DNA of 64,000 nucleotides, taken from positions 1,056,501-1,120,500 of the forward strand of contig SMMW01000614.1 in the NCBI GenBank assembly GCA_004794655.1, written 5' to 3'. Position 1 is the first letter of the stretch. Every line of letters starts with the position of its first letter. The notes under the pieces were generated by a model. It saw only the letters and a program-made list of their open reading frames with translations, made no database searches and had not been told where the DNA came from. This document shows, piece by piece, positions 35,801 through 58,000 of this stretch. A program made the position numbers and the translations under genes. The stretch comes from Marisa cornuarietis (lineage: Eukaryota > Mollusca > Gastropoda > Architaenioglossa > Ampullariidae).

Positions 35801-38800
35801 ACTGCAGGATTCAAACAGATGGGAACTAAGTTCCAGGCTTCTTTCCAAACATCTTTTAACATTTCCTAGACAGCTACTTTTACAATAGAACATAAAAACA
35901 GTACATTGATGATATATGATTTGAACATGAGATCTGTGGCATCAGAGATGCTGTTCTTTCTGTCAAACATTACAAGTGACAATTGAAAAAAAAACCCTGA
36001 CAAACATCTATATGTGTAAATGAATATCTTGATGAAGATCTATGTGTTTCTATCAACCAGTGTGTGTGTTATGTGTTGCGCTGAGTGATGTGTGTGTGCT
36101 TACGCAAAAGTAAGAGACAAATAAGCAGCATAAAAGTGCTAAGTAAAAAACAAGCTAAAATATCTTTTCAGAAGTAACAATAAATTTAAATTTAGCTTGA
36201 TAGTTTGCCGATAAGCATTAAACCCGTGCACTGCAAACTGTCCAAGTTTATGACCTTTTTAGACTTAACAAAACTCTCCTTGAATCTTGTGTTAGTTATC
36301 TCTTTGCCTTGATTCATTTTCAAAAGTCACCAAAGTGTTTTGTTTAACAATAGTGATTTTAACATTCTTAAAATAATTATGACTTTAAGGATAAATGTCG
36401 GTTTTTGTAACTTTAGAGAAGTAGTGTGAATGAAAGGACCACCTATCAAAATTAATTAAACTGATATGTTAGTATTTTATATTACCTGTTTTTACTAGAT
36501 CTTGCAGTGAGAGAAATGACTAAATTTAGGGTACTGCATGATGCAGTCTGTAATTAATTCTTTTTTCTATTTCTTTTCTATGAAATATTTTATGCTTGTT
36601 TTGAACAAACTGTACCAAATGAACAGACTTTCCATGAAATAAAATATTCATAGAATAAGATAAGTATTTTTTCGACTGTTATTGCTATTAAATAACAGGC
36701 ACATACAGCTGGTGTGGCCAATTATTTTGACTAACCTACATAAAAGTCTTGAAGGCAATGAGACGGTTTTCTTTGAGTTGGCGCCACTTACTATCAGTAA
36801 CTATGTAAGCGAATTACAGCTGTGACAGTATAGGGACTTTTAGTAAGTTGTGTTGATTTATTAGCCAGCTAAAAAAACAAAACAAAACAACAAATGTATG
36901 TAGCTTATTCCACAGAATATGACCATGTATTTTTCACAGAAAAAATCGTGTGAAAACAGCTTTTAAATGCTTAAAAATGCGATGGTGTCTCACTAACAGC
37001 ACACAGCCGCTTAGTCTTGATCGTGTTTGTTTACCTCAAGTAAGGGCAAGTAACTCTCGCTCACATCAAACCTTACAGGCCTAATTCTCGGGTACGGGGT
37101 GGGTGGGTGTAGAGCGGTGGTGAGGTAGTTTGCCAGGGAATGGAGGAGGGAGGGACCGGGCGCTAAGTTACAGTCGATCGGCGTTGCGCACATGATGAGT
37201 GTATTACTACCCAGGACATTAACCATGGCTTGCGACTCAAGTCCACCTCGGGTGTTTCCAATCAGGTGGCTTATCGGGTAAGTGTGCGTTTCCATTCACA
37301 GTTGGAGTGGACCCCAAGAAAGAGCCACGACCCATGTCACTGCAGGTTCTGCAAGGAGCTCGCATTACTCGCAGACGAAGAGGGTGGGTGGGGGTGGTTA
37401 GTGGGAGGGGACGCATACGATCAGTCACAATCCAACAACGCTTTTTTTCTTGGCTTTGGGCAGTATTATAAGAACATCACCGAGAAAGCGAGATCAACAG
37501 AAAACTGCTGCGGCGATTTCAAGTCGAGGGATGAGAAAAGTTCTGGGATGCTTTTGGGGGTTTGCTGCCGGACACATCTGCACGTGACACTGGGATGGGG
37601 CTGTGTGGTCTCTTTCTTGAAAATGGGCCCGGATTTATGGCTTGCTATTTTCTAATACAGAACCTGCTCTTTGGGACGGTTGGATGAACAAATACTGGAC
37701 GATACCTCCGCCTGAAAGAAAACGTAATCTATTCCTTTTGTAAAATCGTGGAACGAGGCATCCACGATTTTTAGACGGGCGTCTAAAGGACTAGTGATAT
37801 GCATTTTTCTTCTTCTTATGATTAGGTAAAGCTCAGTGCAGCTTTGGACCTCCTTCCTTCTTCCAGTCTGCAATCGCTGCTACGTAGAAGCATTTCGAAC
37901 CAACTCGCTTTTCGATACCGATACCTGGGGTCTGGATTTGCACATAGATAAACTGTCGGCGACAAAAGGCGGGGCAAGTGCTAAGCCGATAAGCCTGTAG
38001 GTGCTGAGGGTATATGTCGTATGTACTCAACAAGTCGGGGTGGGTAAAAGACTCGAGCATAGATGGTAATCCAAATCGGTTAAAATTATCGCTACTTCCT
38101 GGACAAGCCAAAACGATTTGAGAGTTAGATGGAGTCCCCACAGGAAAGGGCAGGGATTTAAGACTGGGTGGATAAACGTTAGGAATGGAGATAACTAGGA
38201 TGTAGCAAATCACGAGTTACAGGCAAGGAGAAAAGTTATACATTCAAATCCACCTCCTTTTTGGGGGGAGGGAGACGTGGGTGGGTGGGTCGGTGGGAGC
38301 GTGGTCTTTCTGTGATCCACTGGAAGTTTTCATCTCCTTTGCACATCAAGATTTGTGAAGGACTCGACCAGTCTTTATTGGTCTCACCTGAGGGGATTTA
38401 AGAGTCAGTACTGTCACTCACCTAAGATCTGCAAGCTCGACAAGATGCTTGCTGAACTTAAATGTCGTTCATCACTGGAATTGAATCATTTTCAGTCACT
38501 TGATTGTTACTGCTACTTAGTGATTACAATTGAACCGACTTTTATTTGCATTAACCAGACAATAAATGCACTGTATTAATAAAAGAAAAATCTCTAAGCA
38601 ATCATTTTATATGTTCGAAAGAAAAATGGCAAACTATGACAGTTACTCTTCGAAGATAAGCATGATGTTCACCACGTAACAGTTACGAGTGATATGACAG
38701 CCAAGAGGCTCACATACTGTGTTACTACTTGTGAAGTCAAGTAATGTAATTCGCCTAGGTTTGTGCATCCGTTCAGAAAACAATAGGAATTCCAAGACAT

Positions 38801-39542
38801 GGTCCAGCATAGAATAGGGTGTCATTAGTCAGTAATACATTATCAATGAGTAACGGGTAGAATGTAGCGTCATTTGCATCTAATGATAATATGTTATTCT
38901 CTTCTAAACGGCCGCTTTCGTCTCCATGAACTTTGCAAAAGTTTATTCCAAAACAACAAACAAAAACACGGCTAGAGTGATGATGATGATGTCCATTTGT
39001 AATGCGCAGGTATCCATTCAGAAGAATGCTCATTGCGCAGCAAAAAAAAAAAAAATAAATAAAAATAAGAAGAGTAAATTCGTATAAGTTCATGGTCATC
39101 TGGAAGTCCAAGCTACTAGTCACCACTCCTTGAGCGCACGGGGCGGACAAAATGCAATTTCTTCAGTATTAGCACGTGTACACCGAACCTAAGCCGTCCA
39201 GAGCGCCAGAGGCACAGAGTACATTCTGTTGGGACTTTGTTGTTTGCAATAGACTTATCGTTCTCACAAATTTACCAGAGTCAGTACGGTAAAGTAGGGT
39301 AGGTGCTTGAGCAAACTGCGAGTTTCCCATAGTCAGTACGGTAAAACGGTAAAACGAGAGGGTAGATACGGTTTCAAATTGCAATCAGGAGGGAGAGGTA
39401 ACCAAACTATCAGGCGTCACGAAACACCCCAGCAGCGTACCGACTTGGGTACTACGGGTGGGCATGCTGAGGGTACGGCATTCCGTCGCCTGAATTACAG
39501 ACTTGCGCGCGCGCACAAGCACACTCACGCACTCGTGGCACC
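32851..39542. other. Gene-poor interval between Raver1 and calponin genes
   Basis: I recognise no conserved protein or RNA gene in these 6.7 kb. Composition alternates: about 33.2-34.4 kb and 37.0-38.3 kb are GC- and CpG-richer, while 34.9-36.9 kb is strongly AT-rich. The 37.0-38.3 kb patch carries G-rich runs, a perfect 11-bp inverted repeat (37742-37771) and a candidate alternative first exon for the calponin gene (37225-37277). Short open frames on both strands look like composition effects. Regulatory content is possible but not demonstrated. Confidence 0.5.
37225..37277 (+). other. Candidate alternative first coding exon of the calponin gene
   Basis: ATG in a good context (aaccATGg) is followed by 53 nt and a strong GTAAGT donor, leaving phase 2. 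That phase fits an alternative acceptor at 41581 (gccag) in front of GAGAAGTTCGAC, giving MACDSSPPRVFPIRWLIG joined to EKFDLPSS. The peptide does not resemble known calponin N-termini, unlike the exon at 39543, so this is a weak candidate. Confidence 0.2.
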
Positions 39543-46739
<7,197 letters not shown>

Positions 46740-46824
46740 ACTCTAGTGTGCTACATCTATTTTTTTTAAATAATTTTTTTAAAAAGGAGTGTAGTTTGGA
46801 ACTGGTAAAAATGAGCCATATTCA

Positions 46825-46903
46825 AATAAATTCTAGGTAGCCACTAATGTGTGAATCGTCTATTGTAATCAGAATAAGGCGACTTTTTTGCGCAAGAAAT
46901 AAA
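46825..46903 (+). terminator. Poly(A) signals of the calponin gene
   Basis: AATAAA occurs at 46825-46830 and again at 46898-46903, 86 and 159 bp after the stop codon. The 3' UTR is therefore short, about 110-190 bp, and could end in two places. Confidence 0.6.
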
Positions 46904-46935
46904 AACAAAAGAAGGAAAGTTGACATTTGTTTTTA

Positions 46936-49900
46936 TTATAAAATATGTTGATGTGTGTTGAGTTCTAAGGTACACATCAACTGTATACAGATGGATTTGA
47001 CACTAGCAAGGCCAGTCTAGTTCAGATCACAGGCAGACTTTGTGAGCCTGCTCACAATTTAATTTTTTTTTTCATGTCTTTAGCCAGAGGTATAATTATC
47101 TACCAAGTCTTTAATTTTATTGTAGCATTCCAATGTAAACTATCCCCCCTCCAACCTCAGCTACATCTATACAAATCATCACTGACAAAAAGTCTATTAG
47201 ATGTATAAATGCAGTAGTAGCCTGTAAGATGACATATTAGCAATTATGTAATATCCCATTTCGTTCAGTGTTGGCTGACAAATATATACATTCTACAATT
47301 CAAAGGATCATACATCTACACTACTAGCAGCATTTTGTTCATTTACTCTTAGCACAGCCAGACATGCACCTGGTGTCGAATCACCATAAATTCCACATGC
47401 ATGCAAGCTGGGGGCAGATATTTGACAAGAGGTTTAAGATGCAAAAGGTACCCAACATAGATACAGGTACTCCTACCTGGGATATACAGAGAGTTGTTTA
47501 AAAGCTTCACAGGTGATATCTATACACTGGTACAGAATCAGTACTGCACTAACTAGCATATGCTTACAAGTTTTGAATGGAGATAACGCAGGGATTTGGC
47601 AACTCGGCACTGTGGGTCTATCAAAACAAGCTTAACAACCCTAGCACAGACCTGGATGACTTAAATGCTCCTGTGACAGTCATCACAGCAATGATGTGGC
47701 AACATTAACCAAATGACATGCAGAAATCTTAGTATGTTGTTAATAGAAACTGTAAGGGGAGTTCAACATTAAACACTGCCCCCCTCCCCCCCCAAAAAAA
47801 AAAAAAACAAGACAAAAAAAAACAAAAAAACCAACAGCAACAGGAGACTGAGTGGTAATTCTGGAATTTGCTTGCTTTTGGAAACTTCTGCCTATTTGAC
47901 TTCTCAAAGATACCTTCAATAGCTAATGAACCCAAGTAAAACATGCTCAGACTTGAAGGGAGACAAGGCCATTAAAGATGCAACAAATGACAGGTTTGTG
48001 ATTGAGATACTTCAAAGACCCATTCCAGAAACCCAGGTTTAACAATTTTTTTGTCAAAGACAATGAAATGAAAAGCAGAACCATTTCCCATGGGTTAAAA
48101 AAAGTTAATACTTGAAATGAAACTCCTAAATGCCAATGAACCTCTAAAGAAGACCAAACAACCACCAATCAACCAAGACAAACTGAGAATGTAGGACTGA
48201 CAAACAAGAGAGCAGGAGGCATCAGTAATAGCACACAGCAAATTAAGATGATAATATTGGGTTTTCATTAAACTAGCTTCTGCTCCAGAATAATGCCTTG
48301 CCCTGAGACTGGAATAAGTAAGCCACCAATGCAATCTGTGTCACTGTCAAGTTAAAAACAAAATTCAGTTTGGTCAAACAATAATTTCATCAGCAACATA
48401 CCCGTCAGTACATGTGTTCAAGACTTGCTGATTTGCTTTGTTTGTAGTTTGTACATTTCACAAAACTGCCAGTGGGTCCCTTCAGATACAATACTCTTGA
48501 ATACAAATAGGAAACATCTTCAAAATACTTCCAAAACTGTAAAATGCAGACATCCTTTTTTCGCAATTTGGCAATGATAACATCACAATTTTTTGTTGAG
48601 CGTCATGTGTGTGTGTGTGTGTGTGCCTGTGCATGTATATAAGAGGAGATAGTGACTGGGGATGGAGGGAGTGTTCAAATATAACCAAATACAGCGTAAA
48701 CTGGCATATAACAGTTCTTGATGCACTCAAGTAAAAGACCAAAGCAAGAGAACTGACAAATGAAGTCTGCATTACAGTCATCAAGTATAGATGAAGTATC
48801 TTCTGTACAGGACCTTAAAGTTTACCGGCCAAACAAGCTGAAATATTTCCATTGTGATAAATCAGGAGTCGAAAAGCAGACACAAATGCAAGTAACGGCA
48901 AGGTTTAATAACATTAACATTCTTCTGATACAGTACAACATATTGCTCAAGAACTTGCACACCTTGGACAGATGATTATGAATAGCCTCTATCCAACTTT
49001 CAAAAAGCATCATATCCAATAAACTATTTCTAATGAACAAGCAATCAACCACACTTTTACAAGACCTTCTACCCAAATGTTTGTAATAATCATTGACTGA
49101 TTTAAAGGCTATCCCAAATTAAAAATAAAAAACTTTCTGACAGGTTAACTAATTAAAGTAACTGGAAATGTGGCGATGTTGTATCCTATGGAAGAGTTTT
49201 CAGCATGTTAAAAATCTGATCCCATTACAGTGAGCCTACTTGATGGATGGAGGAAATAAGGGTTTGGCTTTGTTCTACAATGCAGGGGAGAACTATTCAA
49301 AGGCTTCTATCTTTTTTTCTTGTGAAAAGGACATTGTTTGCTCAGAATCTGGGATATGCTACCTTGTAATGAAATCAATCCATTCAAGTTAATTCAGCAC
49401 TTGGGTTAGCCTTTAAAACACTTGACTCTCATAATGGAAACACCAAACGTACCATCACACTGAACAGCAGCACATGGAGAAATTAAAAAAAAGCCAAAAA
49501 ATAAATAAATAAATAAATAAATGCAGATCTGAAAAGCACAAGACCATAAAAAATGTAGGACCAATGGATAGAGGTGGTGGTGGAAGGAGGAGAAAAAAAG
49601 TGAGGGCAGTAAAGGAAGGAGGATGATTGGGGGGGAAAGGTCTGTCTATTATGCATATTTACAACTTCACTTGCATACCTGTGTATAATGCCACTGCAAG
49701 TCATTTCTATGAAGACAGATTTCTTTCCTGGTCAGTTACACAACAGTTTTTATTACGGTCACACCACTGGCCTCAGACAAAAACAAAACAAACAAAACTG
49801 ACACTTTAATGCATACACGGAGTCAAAGACAACATTCTGTCACTAGAGGCAGGCTGAATAAACCCACAAAAAGATACTGCACGTTGCATAAATAATCCTA

Positions 49901-52040
49901 TCCTGTAGAGATGTGTATGGTGTTCTCCATTCTCCCCTTACCCCCAACAAAATGTCTACCTACTCTCCAATGTGTCTCCAAGATATTTCTTAACTCCTAT
50001 ATGATTTGCTTCCACAGAGCTCATCCTGATGTGCATAAGTAAATGAACATATAAGGGAAGGGAACTGTTGGCTTTTTCAGGGATTGTTTTACTATGAATT
50101 ACTTCATAAAACAGTCAACCAATCAGGTATTTTGTTATATTTGAAAGTAGGCAATGAATCAGTTGGTCGAGCCATGTTTGAGACCGTTGCTGGTTACTCA
50201 ATTTGACATGGATTTTTACTTCAACAGCTGAAAATGACCATATAAAATATCTGGTCTAAAGTATATTCTAATATTTCATTCTTTGGCATTTTATGCTTGT
50301 ATATATATATATACACAAAAACTATAGTTCTCGCAAATCCTATCACTTAAATAAATGTTTACAGAAATGCTTTTTAAAAGGTGGATTGATGATGGTTGTC
50401 TTTACTGTAGATTGATAGGTGTAAATATTGGAAGAATTCATACTTAATGCCACCACTATTGTTCTAATTGTGTCGAAATCCCCATTCATAATCAATCACA
50501 GGGGTGGGGAAGGAAGAAAAAAGAGCAAGAAAGAATGACTAAAACATTTCTTTAAAACTAAACTGTTACTAGTCTCACTAATGAGGTGTATCCATGCAAA
50601 CAAAATCTGCATCAATGTCACATCCACAATACACCCCCCTCCCCCTTCCCTACAGCACGTCATAGTTTAGTTTCTAAAAAGTGAACACTAGGACAATGCG
50701 GTCTGCCCAGCCTATGATACAGCCTAACATGCTTGCAAAATAGTCCTCATCAATGGTTCAGCTTGTCTGGAACTTTGAAACAAATTAAAAAAAAAAATGT
50801 TATGGTATAAAAATGTAACATGATATTAAAGGGATGAATCTGCATGACTCTCCTCATAGGTCATGGTATATCACAACATTTCCAACTCAGACATACTTTG
50901 TGAAACATATCAAGACCTGTTCAAGCAGCACTTGGCAACCTTGGCCCACAATATGTTTGCTGTTCCATATTTTGACTGAAAGTAGGGTTCAACAGCCAGT
51001 GTCTGTTCATGTCTAGTCCTAAGGCAAGTGTACAACTGTACATCCTGACCATGTTGCTACAGTCACTTTACAGATTTGCTGCCAGCTCCCTTGTTATGTC
51101 ATAGGAAGTGGCATAATTTTTAATAATGTTCAGCCAATGTTTTAGCAAGGAACCTGTTCAATGTGAACAATGATGTGTGAAGTGGGATGCTCTATATAAT
51201 CTATCTGAGATATGTAAAATGCCAGAATAGCCATGGCACAGAGGCTGGGTTCAAGTCTTTCTGCATATTTTTGTGATTGGTTGCCCTTGCTTGGTGACAC
51301 GCAGCCCAATTCCTTCTTTAGCCACTCACTATTCATCTGGCCAAGGGAGAGGAGAAGTGCCTGATAGTATCCCTGAGATTATAGCCATGATTTCCCCCAC
51401 TCCCATACCCTGGACTTGCCTCTATCCATATGGTGGTGTTCACCTCACCTCTGTGGCCTCCTCCATTGTCACCAAGCCACATGGAAGGTGCCACTTTGCT
51501 GTCCACTTCAATGACAGAGGGTAATGCAGGGAGTACAGTCTTCAGTCTTCCAGCTCTTGCCTTTTCTGCGCAAGCACCTGCCATGCACATTTTGATACTG
51601 ATGCAGGTTGGAAAATGAAGTTTTGAAGGAAAAGATAATGACCCTTCACATGATCACACTCAACACTCATAAGGTTTTAAAAAAAAAATCTGCAGCAAGA
51701 TCCACTCCTGTTGCCCTGGAGGTGGGGCAGGAAGCAAACAAGTGCCCTTTTGTATTTTGCCACACTTTCTACAGCTCTGTAAGGGACTACCCTGAGGTCA
51801 AGCTTGGCTGAAACAGGCTGCTGGCAGAAGATTACACAAACACCTCCTCAATCTAGGAACTAGCACCATGCGCTCATGACTGGGTGAAGTTTGCAGTGGT
51901 GGTCTTGTTCTTCAGCCTTGGCTTGGCATACGTCCAAGCATGTGTGCATGTACGTGGAGAAAACACCTCCCAGTTCACAAAGCACTTGAGCTTTATGCTC
52001 AAACAGAGTAAGACATTTTCTCTCGACACGTGATGTCCCA
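46936..52040 (-). other. Region downstream of CACHD1: probable long 3' UTR, no other gene seen
   Basis: Five kb follow the CACHD1 stop codon before the calponin poly(A) sites. No conserved exon was recognised on either strand. Minus-strand AATAAA signals (TTTATT on the plus strand) are seen near 49747, 47113 and 46932, so the 3' UTR could be about 2.3, 4.9 or 5.1 kb. A (GT)n run at 48606-48626 and an (AAAT)n run near 49499-49523 interrupt otherwise unique sequence. Confidence 0.4.
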
Positions 52041-55000
52041 TCAGCGTGAGTCTACCATGTGTACCTGCACATTGGCGAGGATGCTATGGGGGGATCGGAT
52101 GCTTGTGACACCAGGCACAGGGCTGCAAATGTCTGTGGATAAGCAAGTTTGCTCAGGTATAGGTGTATAAGCTGACAGCCTTGCATGTGGTGGAGTGGGA
52201 CTTCGACTCCGACGGCTGGTGCAGCTAGGAGGAGGAGGCAGGACTGGTGGGTGAACGACTACAGCTGTGTACGGTGGGGGCTTGAAACGATCTTTTGCTA
52301 TTGATAGTGGGTCGAGACATGGAAGACTGGCATGCTCTGAGTCTTCATGAGGCGTCATGGTGCTGTAGCCATGGTCACTGTCACCACCTGCAGGACGCCT
52401 ATATGACGTGTTCACGCGGTATGGAGAAATGCTGGCAGGGTTTTCAAATGATGCTAGCACGAAGTTTGTATGACCTGTAAATCACCAAGAAAATATATCA
52501 AAATCACTCCTGCATATCAACTGTTCTAACAACACTTTAATCCCTGTAAATGATTTAAAGATCAAATAAAGGATGAAAAAACATTACCATGAGCAGCATG
52601 TGAGAGTTTGGGTATGCCTAAACATCTTTAAGTATGCTTAAAAAACAAAAATACAAACAAACAAAAATACCAATTCAGGTTTAACACCCACTCCCCCTGA
52701 AACAATGCTGGTAACATTTAGATACCAACCTGCTGTAGTATCATCTAAACCATCAGGCTCCTCATCATTGTAATAGTGTGAACCTCGATGAGGGTTGTCT
52801 GGCAGGGTGCTGACATACTGGTGAGCATGGCGGTGCACATGGTGGCGATAGCAATACACACCAAGAGCCAGAAGTAAGAAACAACCCATGATGCCACCAG
52901 CCACTGGCCCAACAGGAGTGCTTTTCATGGCCACTGTTTCTACTTCTCCAGTATCTGATGGAAACAATGCATAACGAGAGACAGTCACTACTAGTCTGCA
53001 TCCAACATCGGAATCAACAAGACTTGTTCATAAGAGATGGCAGCACTGCACAAATGCATTCAAAGTATCTTACACAGAGACTTCAAAGTTTCATCTCTAA
53101 ATTTTTTCAACTCTGCACAAGAGCTTACCGCTTATCTCGTCACCATATGGCGAATGTGCTCCAACTACACCACCAAAACACACGCGTTGAGTAGCGCAGT
53201 ATGGTGTCTTCAGTGGTGTGTGGCCATCTTTTTGCACCTGGCACCACTGACAGTCTACTACACCAAGGCAGTCTCTGTAACATGGAAACGAAAAAAAAAT
53301 AATAAAATAAAGGTTATCATAAACAAGCAATTTCCAAGTGTACAAAGCAAAATTACATGAATATAAATGTTGTATGAGGATGAATAAGGAGAACTCACAG
53401 CTTGCTCTTGCGAGTATCACACTTGGGATTATAGCACTGCACGAGCTCCACGGCCACTTCTGGGCTGACCACCATCAACTGCTCTCGCTCTGGATCATGG
53501 GGACAGCTAGGGTTTCTGGGTAATGTGAAATGTTGAAACAATGCTACTCAGTGATTAATGGGAGACAGCTTCTTAGATGAAGATATAAATTTCATATTCG
53601 TGCACTGAATAAGGTGACATTTACAAAATGGAAAAAGAGTGAAAGAAAAAAAGCCTCTTGTTAACTCACGAGCCCTCACTGTCGACAAGCTGCCCAGAGC
53701 AGAAGTCCATGTCCAAAGGGCATTCACAGGGACATTCACACTCCGTCTGCTCCATACGTTTGCAGTTCAGGCACAGACGATCATACTGCCAAGACAAAAA
53801 ACATCAGTTCATGCAGATGTCAATGAATACAGGAATCAATGAATACAAATTATGGTTACTTTGATCGCGTGATTAGCCTTTCTTTCTTTGTGCATATGCA
53901 CACACACACACAGAGACACGCATGCACCCACACTTCTTCTCTATTCCACCTATTTTAAGCAGGTGCACTCACCATGCTACAAGGGCAAAAGGCAGTGGCT
54001 GTTTCACAAGTGTGGTTGACAATGCCAAGGAAGACATTTGTCCCTGTGATGTGAGTAATCTGAAACACCAAAATATCCACAGCACATCTTTAATGTTACC
54101 CACTGAAACATAAACTCACTGCAGATCAGATCACCTGCCCTGCTTTAATTCATTCTTCCAGCATCACACTGCAACAGGTGAATGTCTGCCTACTTACTGA
54201 ATTCAATATATAGCAACCTGAACTCTGTGCATCCAAAAAACTCCCATGAAAAGGAACAGAAATATGCTAAAAAGCATCCAATAGAATGTCAAACTGCATG
54301 CACAGCAAGAGAAAAATGTCTACTGCTAAGAAAAGCAAAAACAAATCCCAACCTGGTATCTAGCACAGTGTTCTCCATGAGCCAGGTTTGTTAGCACACC
54401 ACTGAAACTTGTGTTGAACTAAAAACATAGAATAATAAACATGACATTTAAAAAATAAAAATCTTACAAAAGATGACAATTTCTATTTATTAAAAAATTA
54501 CATAGAAAAACTACATATAACATCTACTACTGATAGAAAAATCTTCATTTATAAAGCAATAAATAATGTTACAATAAAAAATTATTTAATTGTATACTGT
54601 GCACGTTTGTAAGACCTTAGTGTGTAAAGCCACAGATTTTGATCAACTTACATCAAAGTAGCGCTGAACAGTCCTGTCATTGTAGCGGTTACATAGTCTC
54701 TTACGGACAAAGTTGCGATGGTTGAGAATATCGTTGGCAACTAGTGGTTCCATGTGCGTGATGTGACGCTGCTCAGCAGGCCCCTTGCCTGTAGGGTCAA
54801 TCAGTCCTGGATGTGCCACCAGGTAGCCCTTATCATCCATCAGAAAACACCTAGCAACACACATCATATTTCTGAACAAAGTCACTGTGAAAAAAGGTAA
54901 TAGGAGATGTGTCACATTATGACCACTCATTTACTCTTAGAAAATAATTTTATCCTACATTAGCATGAGGGCATTTGCCAAAGAAAACTGTTCAGAAAAA

Positions 55001-58000
55001 TAATTTAATGCAGATAGAAAGATGTTGTGTTTGATACACCATTTTATCTCAGTAGACCTACCTGACAGAGGTCTGTTCACATGGGGGAATTAGCTCAGCA
55101 AGGAGCTTATGGAAGTAGCCAAGTGTTATGTCCATCCCCATCACTGCAACTACTTTGTCTGATGGACTGTGAAGTGCTGCTGGCCTATCAGACAGCAAAC
55201 ACACAATTGTCATCGTACTGTGTGAATACATCATCACCACATGTACACACCCAGAAAGTACATGATTGTTTATCATATTGTGTGACCGAGTTGTCACCAG
55301 TGAGACAATTAACACAGAATCATTGCTATTAGAGACATGACAAGATGGGAAAGATGCTCGAAGCTTAAAAAAAAAAAAAAACCCAACCCAAGAAATGAAA
55401 AAGCAAGACAGAGGCACTCACTTTCCCTCAAATATTGTGTGGCTAATGGTGACAATGTAGCCAGCTCCACCCACATCCAAATATGGTGCTGACAATGTCA
55501 CATGGCCTGGGTACATGAGAGCATTGGTGTACCTGAAATCAATAACACATGCTTTTAATATCAACATAGATACTAATACCAATAAGCATACAGGCTCATA
55601 ATAAAATATCATTCCAAAAAAAGGTATTTAGTTACCAGGCTCTTTTGGTGGGCTCAAAGGTCTTGTCCAGTAAGGTTCCAGGGAACATGCGCAAGACACC
55701 ACTTGGCATTCCAATGTACCTGGAAGACATATTGAGCATATTGAAATTTATGCTCATGTTTAATTCTTCTTCCTTGCTTTAATGACGAGAAAAAACCTGC
55801 TTACTCTATAACCACAGCTAAACTACCAACATACCATGAGCTTGTTTTCAAACATGAAGCATGTTTTGAACAAATCAGTCTTTTGACTCAACTAAAAGTT
55901 ACACTGTAATACAACACAGATCAGTTTTGGCAAACTTTGACATCTGCATTAGGTGGTTTAAACTGGATACATTAACAGCTTGAGCTGAATGATGTAGTTA
56001 ACAGAGATGCCTGATGGACTCTCCCCCACAGCTTGATGAATCACAATGAAGCATTTCTTATGCACATTAACTAATGAAATAAAAAGACAGATGAATACAC
56101 ATGCAAAACTTCTCTTTTCCTAATTAACTATTCTCTCTTTTTCTACCCCTCTCTCTTGGTAAATACAAAAAACAACAAACTACCTTCTGATAATGTAGTC
56201 TCTAAGGCTGCTTGTCTGATAACGTCGAATCCACTCCATGTTTATTCTACTGCTGGCACCCACATCATTGCGCACACTCTCCTACAGAAACAAAATAAAA
56301 TAATATTAATATAACATCCACATCACTGTACACACTCTCTTACAGAAACAAAGTAATACTAAGGAATCTAGCACCCACTTCATTGTGCACACTTTCCTAC
56401 AAAAACAAAATATTACTAATAAACCTAGTTCCCACTTCCTTTTTTACAGTTTTCCTTGTTGGCCCCAACCAACACAAAGAAAACTGTCCATTACATATTA
56501 TGCAAAACCATCTCCAACACCAAACCCAATTCCGAACAGCTTCAGTCAATAAATCTCTTGATGACCTGCAGACTGCATACCAGCTACTTTGTTCATATTA
56601 CAGTCGGGAGAAACATGACTGGCTTCATGCTTGGGACAGGAAGAACCAACGTTCTAAAGCATTTTCCAAAGTGGTTTTATCAGCTTTTATCCCTATCAGC
56701 ATCACAGCTGACCTTCTGCATCATGATTACTTTATGTAAAACTGCTTCATGATGAGAAGCATGTGTTGCCAGACTTCAAAACAGTGACTGATAATAGAAA
56801 GTAGATTCACCACAACAACCACCAATTACCTTTAGCCCGGGGTTAGTAATGAGGCGGGTGTCGTCTTTCAGGTAGGCAAGATAGCTCTGGATGCTGCGTT
56901 TTGTTTCCTTCTCACTGAGATGTTCAAATGGGTTGACAAAGCTGCTTGGAGACAGGAACACTGTGCTGACCTCTGAAACCCACCCAAGTCTATTATTTAT
57001 TCCACACCAAGCACATAAACCAAGATGATATATATATATGTGTGCATGCATGTGCTCTAACATGTATGAATGAAAATATATAATAAACACACTGTCACAT
57101 ATGCTCATACCATGCTGACAAATAAGGCACAAGCGTGTAACTTATTGATCCTACACTTGCCATGTAAACCAGGAACAGTTGTGTGTTTGTGCAGCGTAAT
57201 TAGGTACAGCTTTTTGTAATGCTACATGTGGACACTTTCTTCTTGTCCCTCTCTCTTCTCTCTCATTTCTCTCTACTTTTAAGTATGGATGTAAAAACAC
57301 TCTATATCTATATTTTCTACCTCAAGTACGGATTTAAGAATGAAAGAGGTGTTTGAATTGTGTTCTGTGAATTGTAATACAGAAAAAAATAAGGCACAAG
57401 CAAAAGCAAAGAAAAAAGGCTGAAAGTTTTCAAAATGCAGCCTTCTAAAATCCACAACTACTAGATCAGCGAGCTTCTGGTAAGACTACTGAACACAGAG
57501 TACCTTATTCTTAGTAATTTCATCCAGGTCTACTATATCTCTGAAATATTGTGAAATGCTGTCAAATATTCTTAAAAAAAAGAACTGGGTCTAATAATTA
57601 AAAAATCTAAAGAAAGTTTACCAAAAAAAAACAAAACAAAAAACAAAAACAAAAAAACAAACTTGTTCCCTTATTGCAACTCTAAGACTGTGTTACCTAC
57701 CCAGGATGGAAAGCTGCTTGAGATGCAAGCACATCTTCTCATGAGGCAGCAAATCTACCCGGTGGTATACCAATTCTGGCTGATTGTGCACTGTTACAAG
57801 AAAATTTTTTTTTATAGAAAAAATAGTAGTAAATCTTAAAGGGTTTGCAAACAAAGGTCAACCAAAGATTTGCCGATATATGTCAAAGTAATGAAATTGT
57901 TAACTCTTACTATGAATGTTTTTGAGTATCCGCTGTTCCTGAGCTGTCTGGTACGACTTCAGTACCACAATGTATGGCACACTGTCTACCTGCAACAGCA

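Noticed and set aside
51333..51618. Overlapping 60-85-codon ORFs on both strands near 51.4 kb
   Set aside because: They lie in the probable CACHD1 3' UTR, with no family signature, and the frames conflict.
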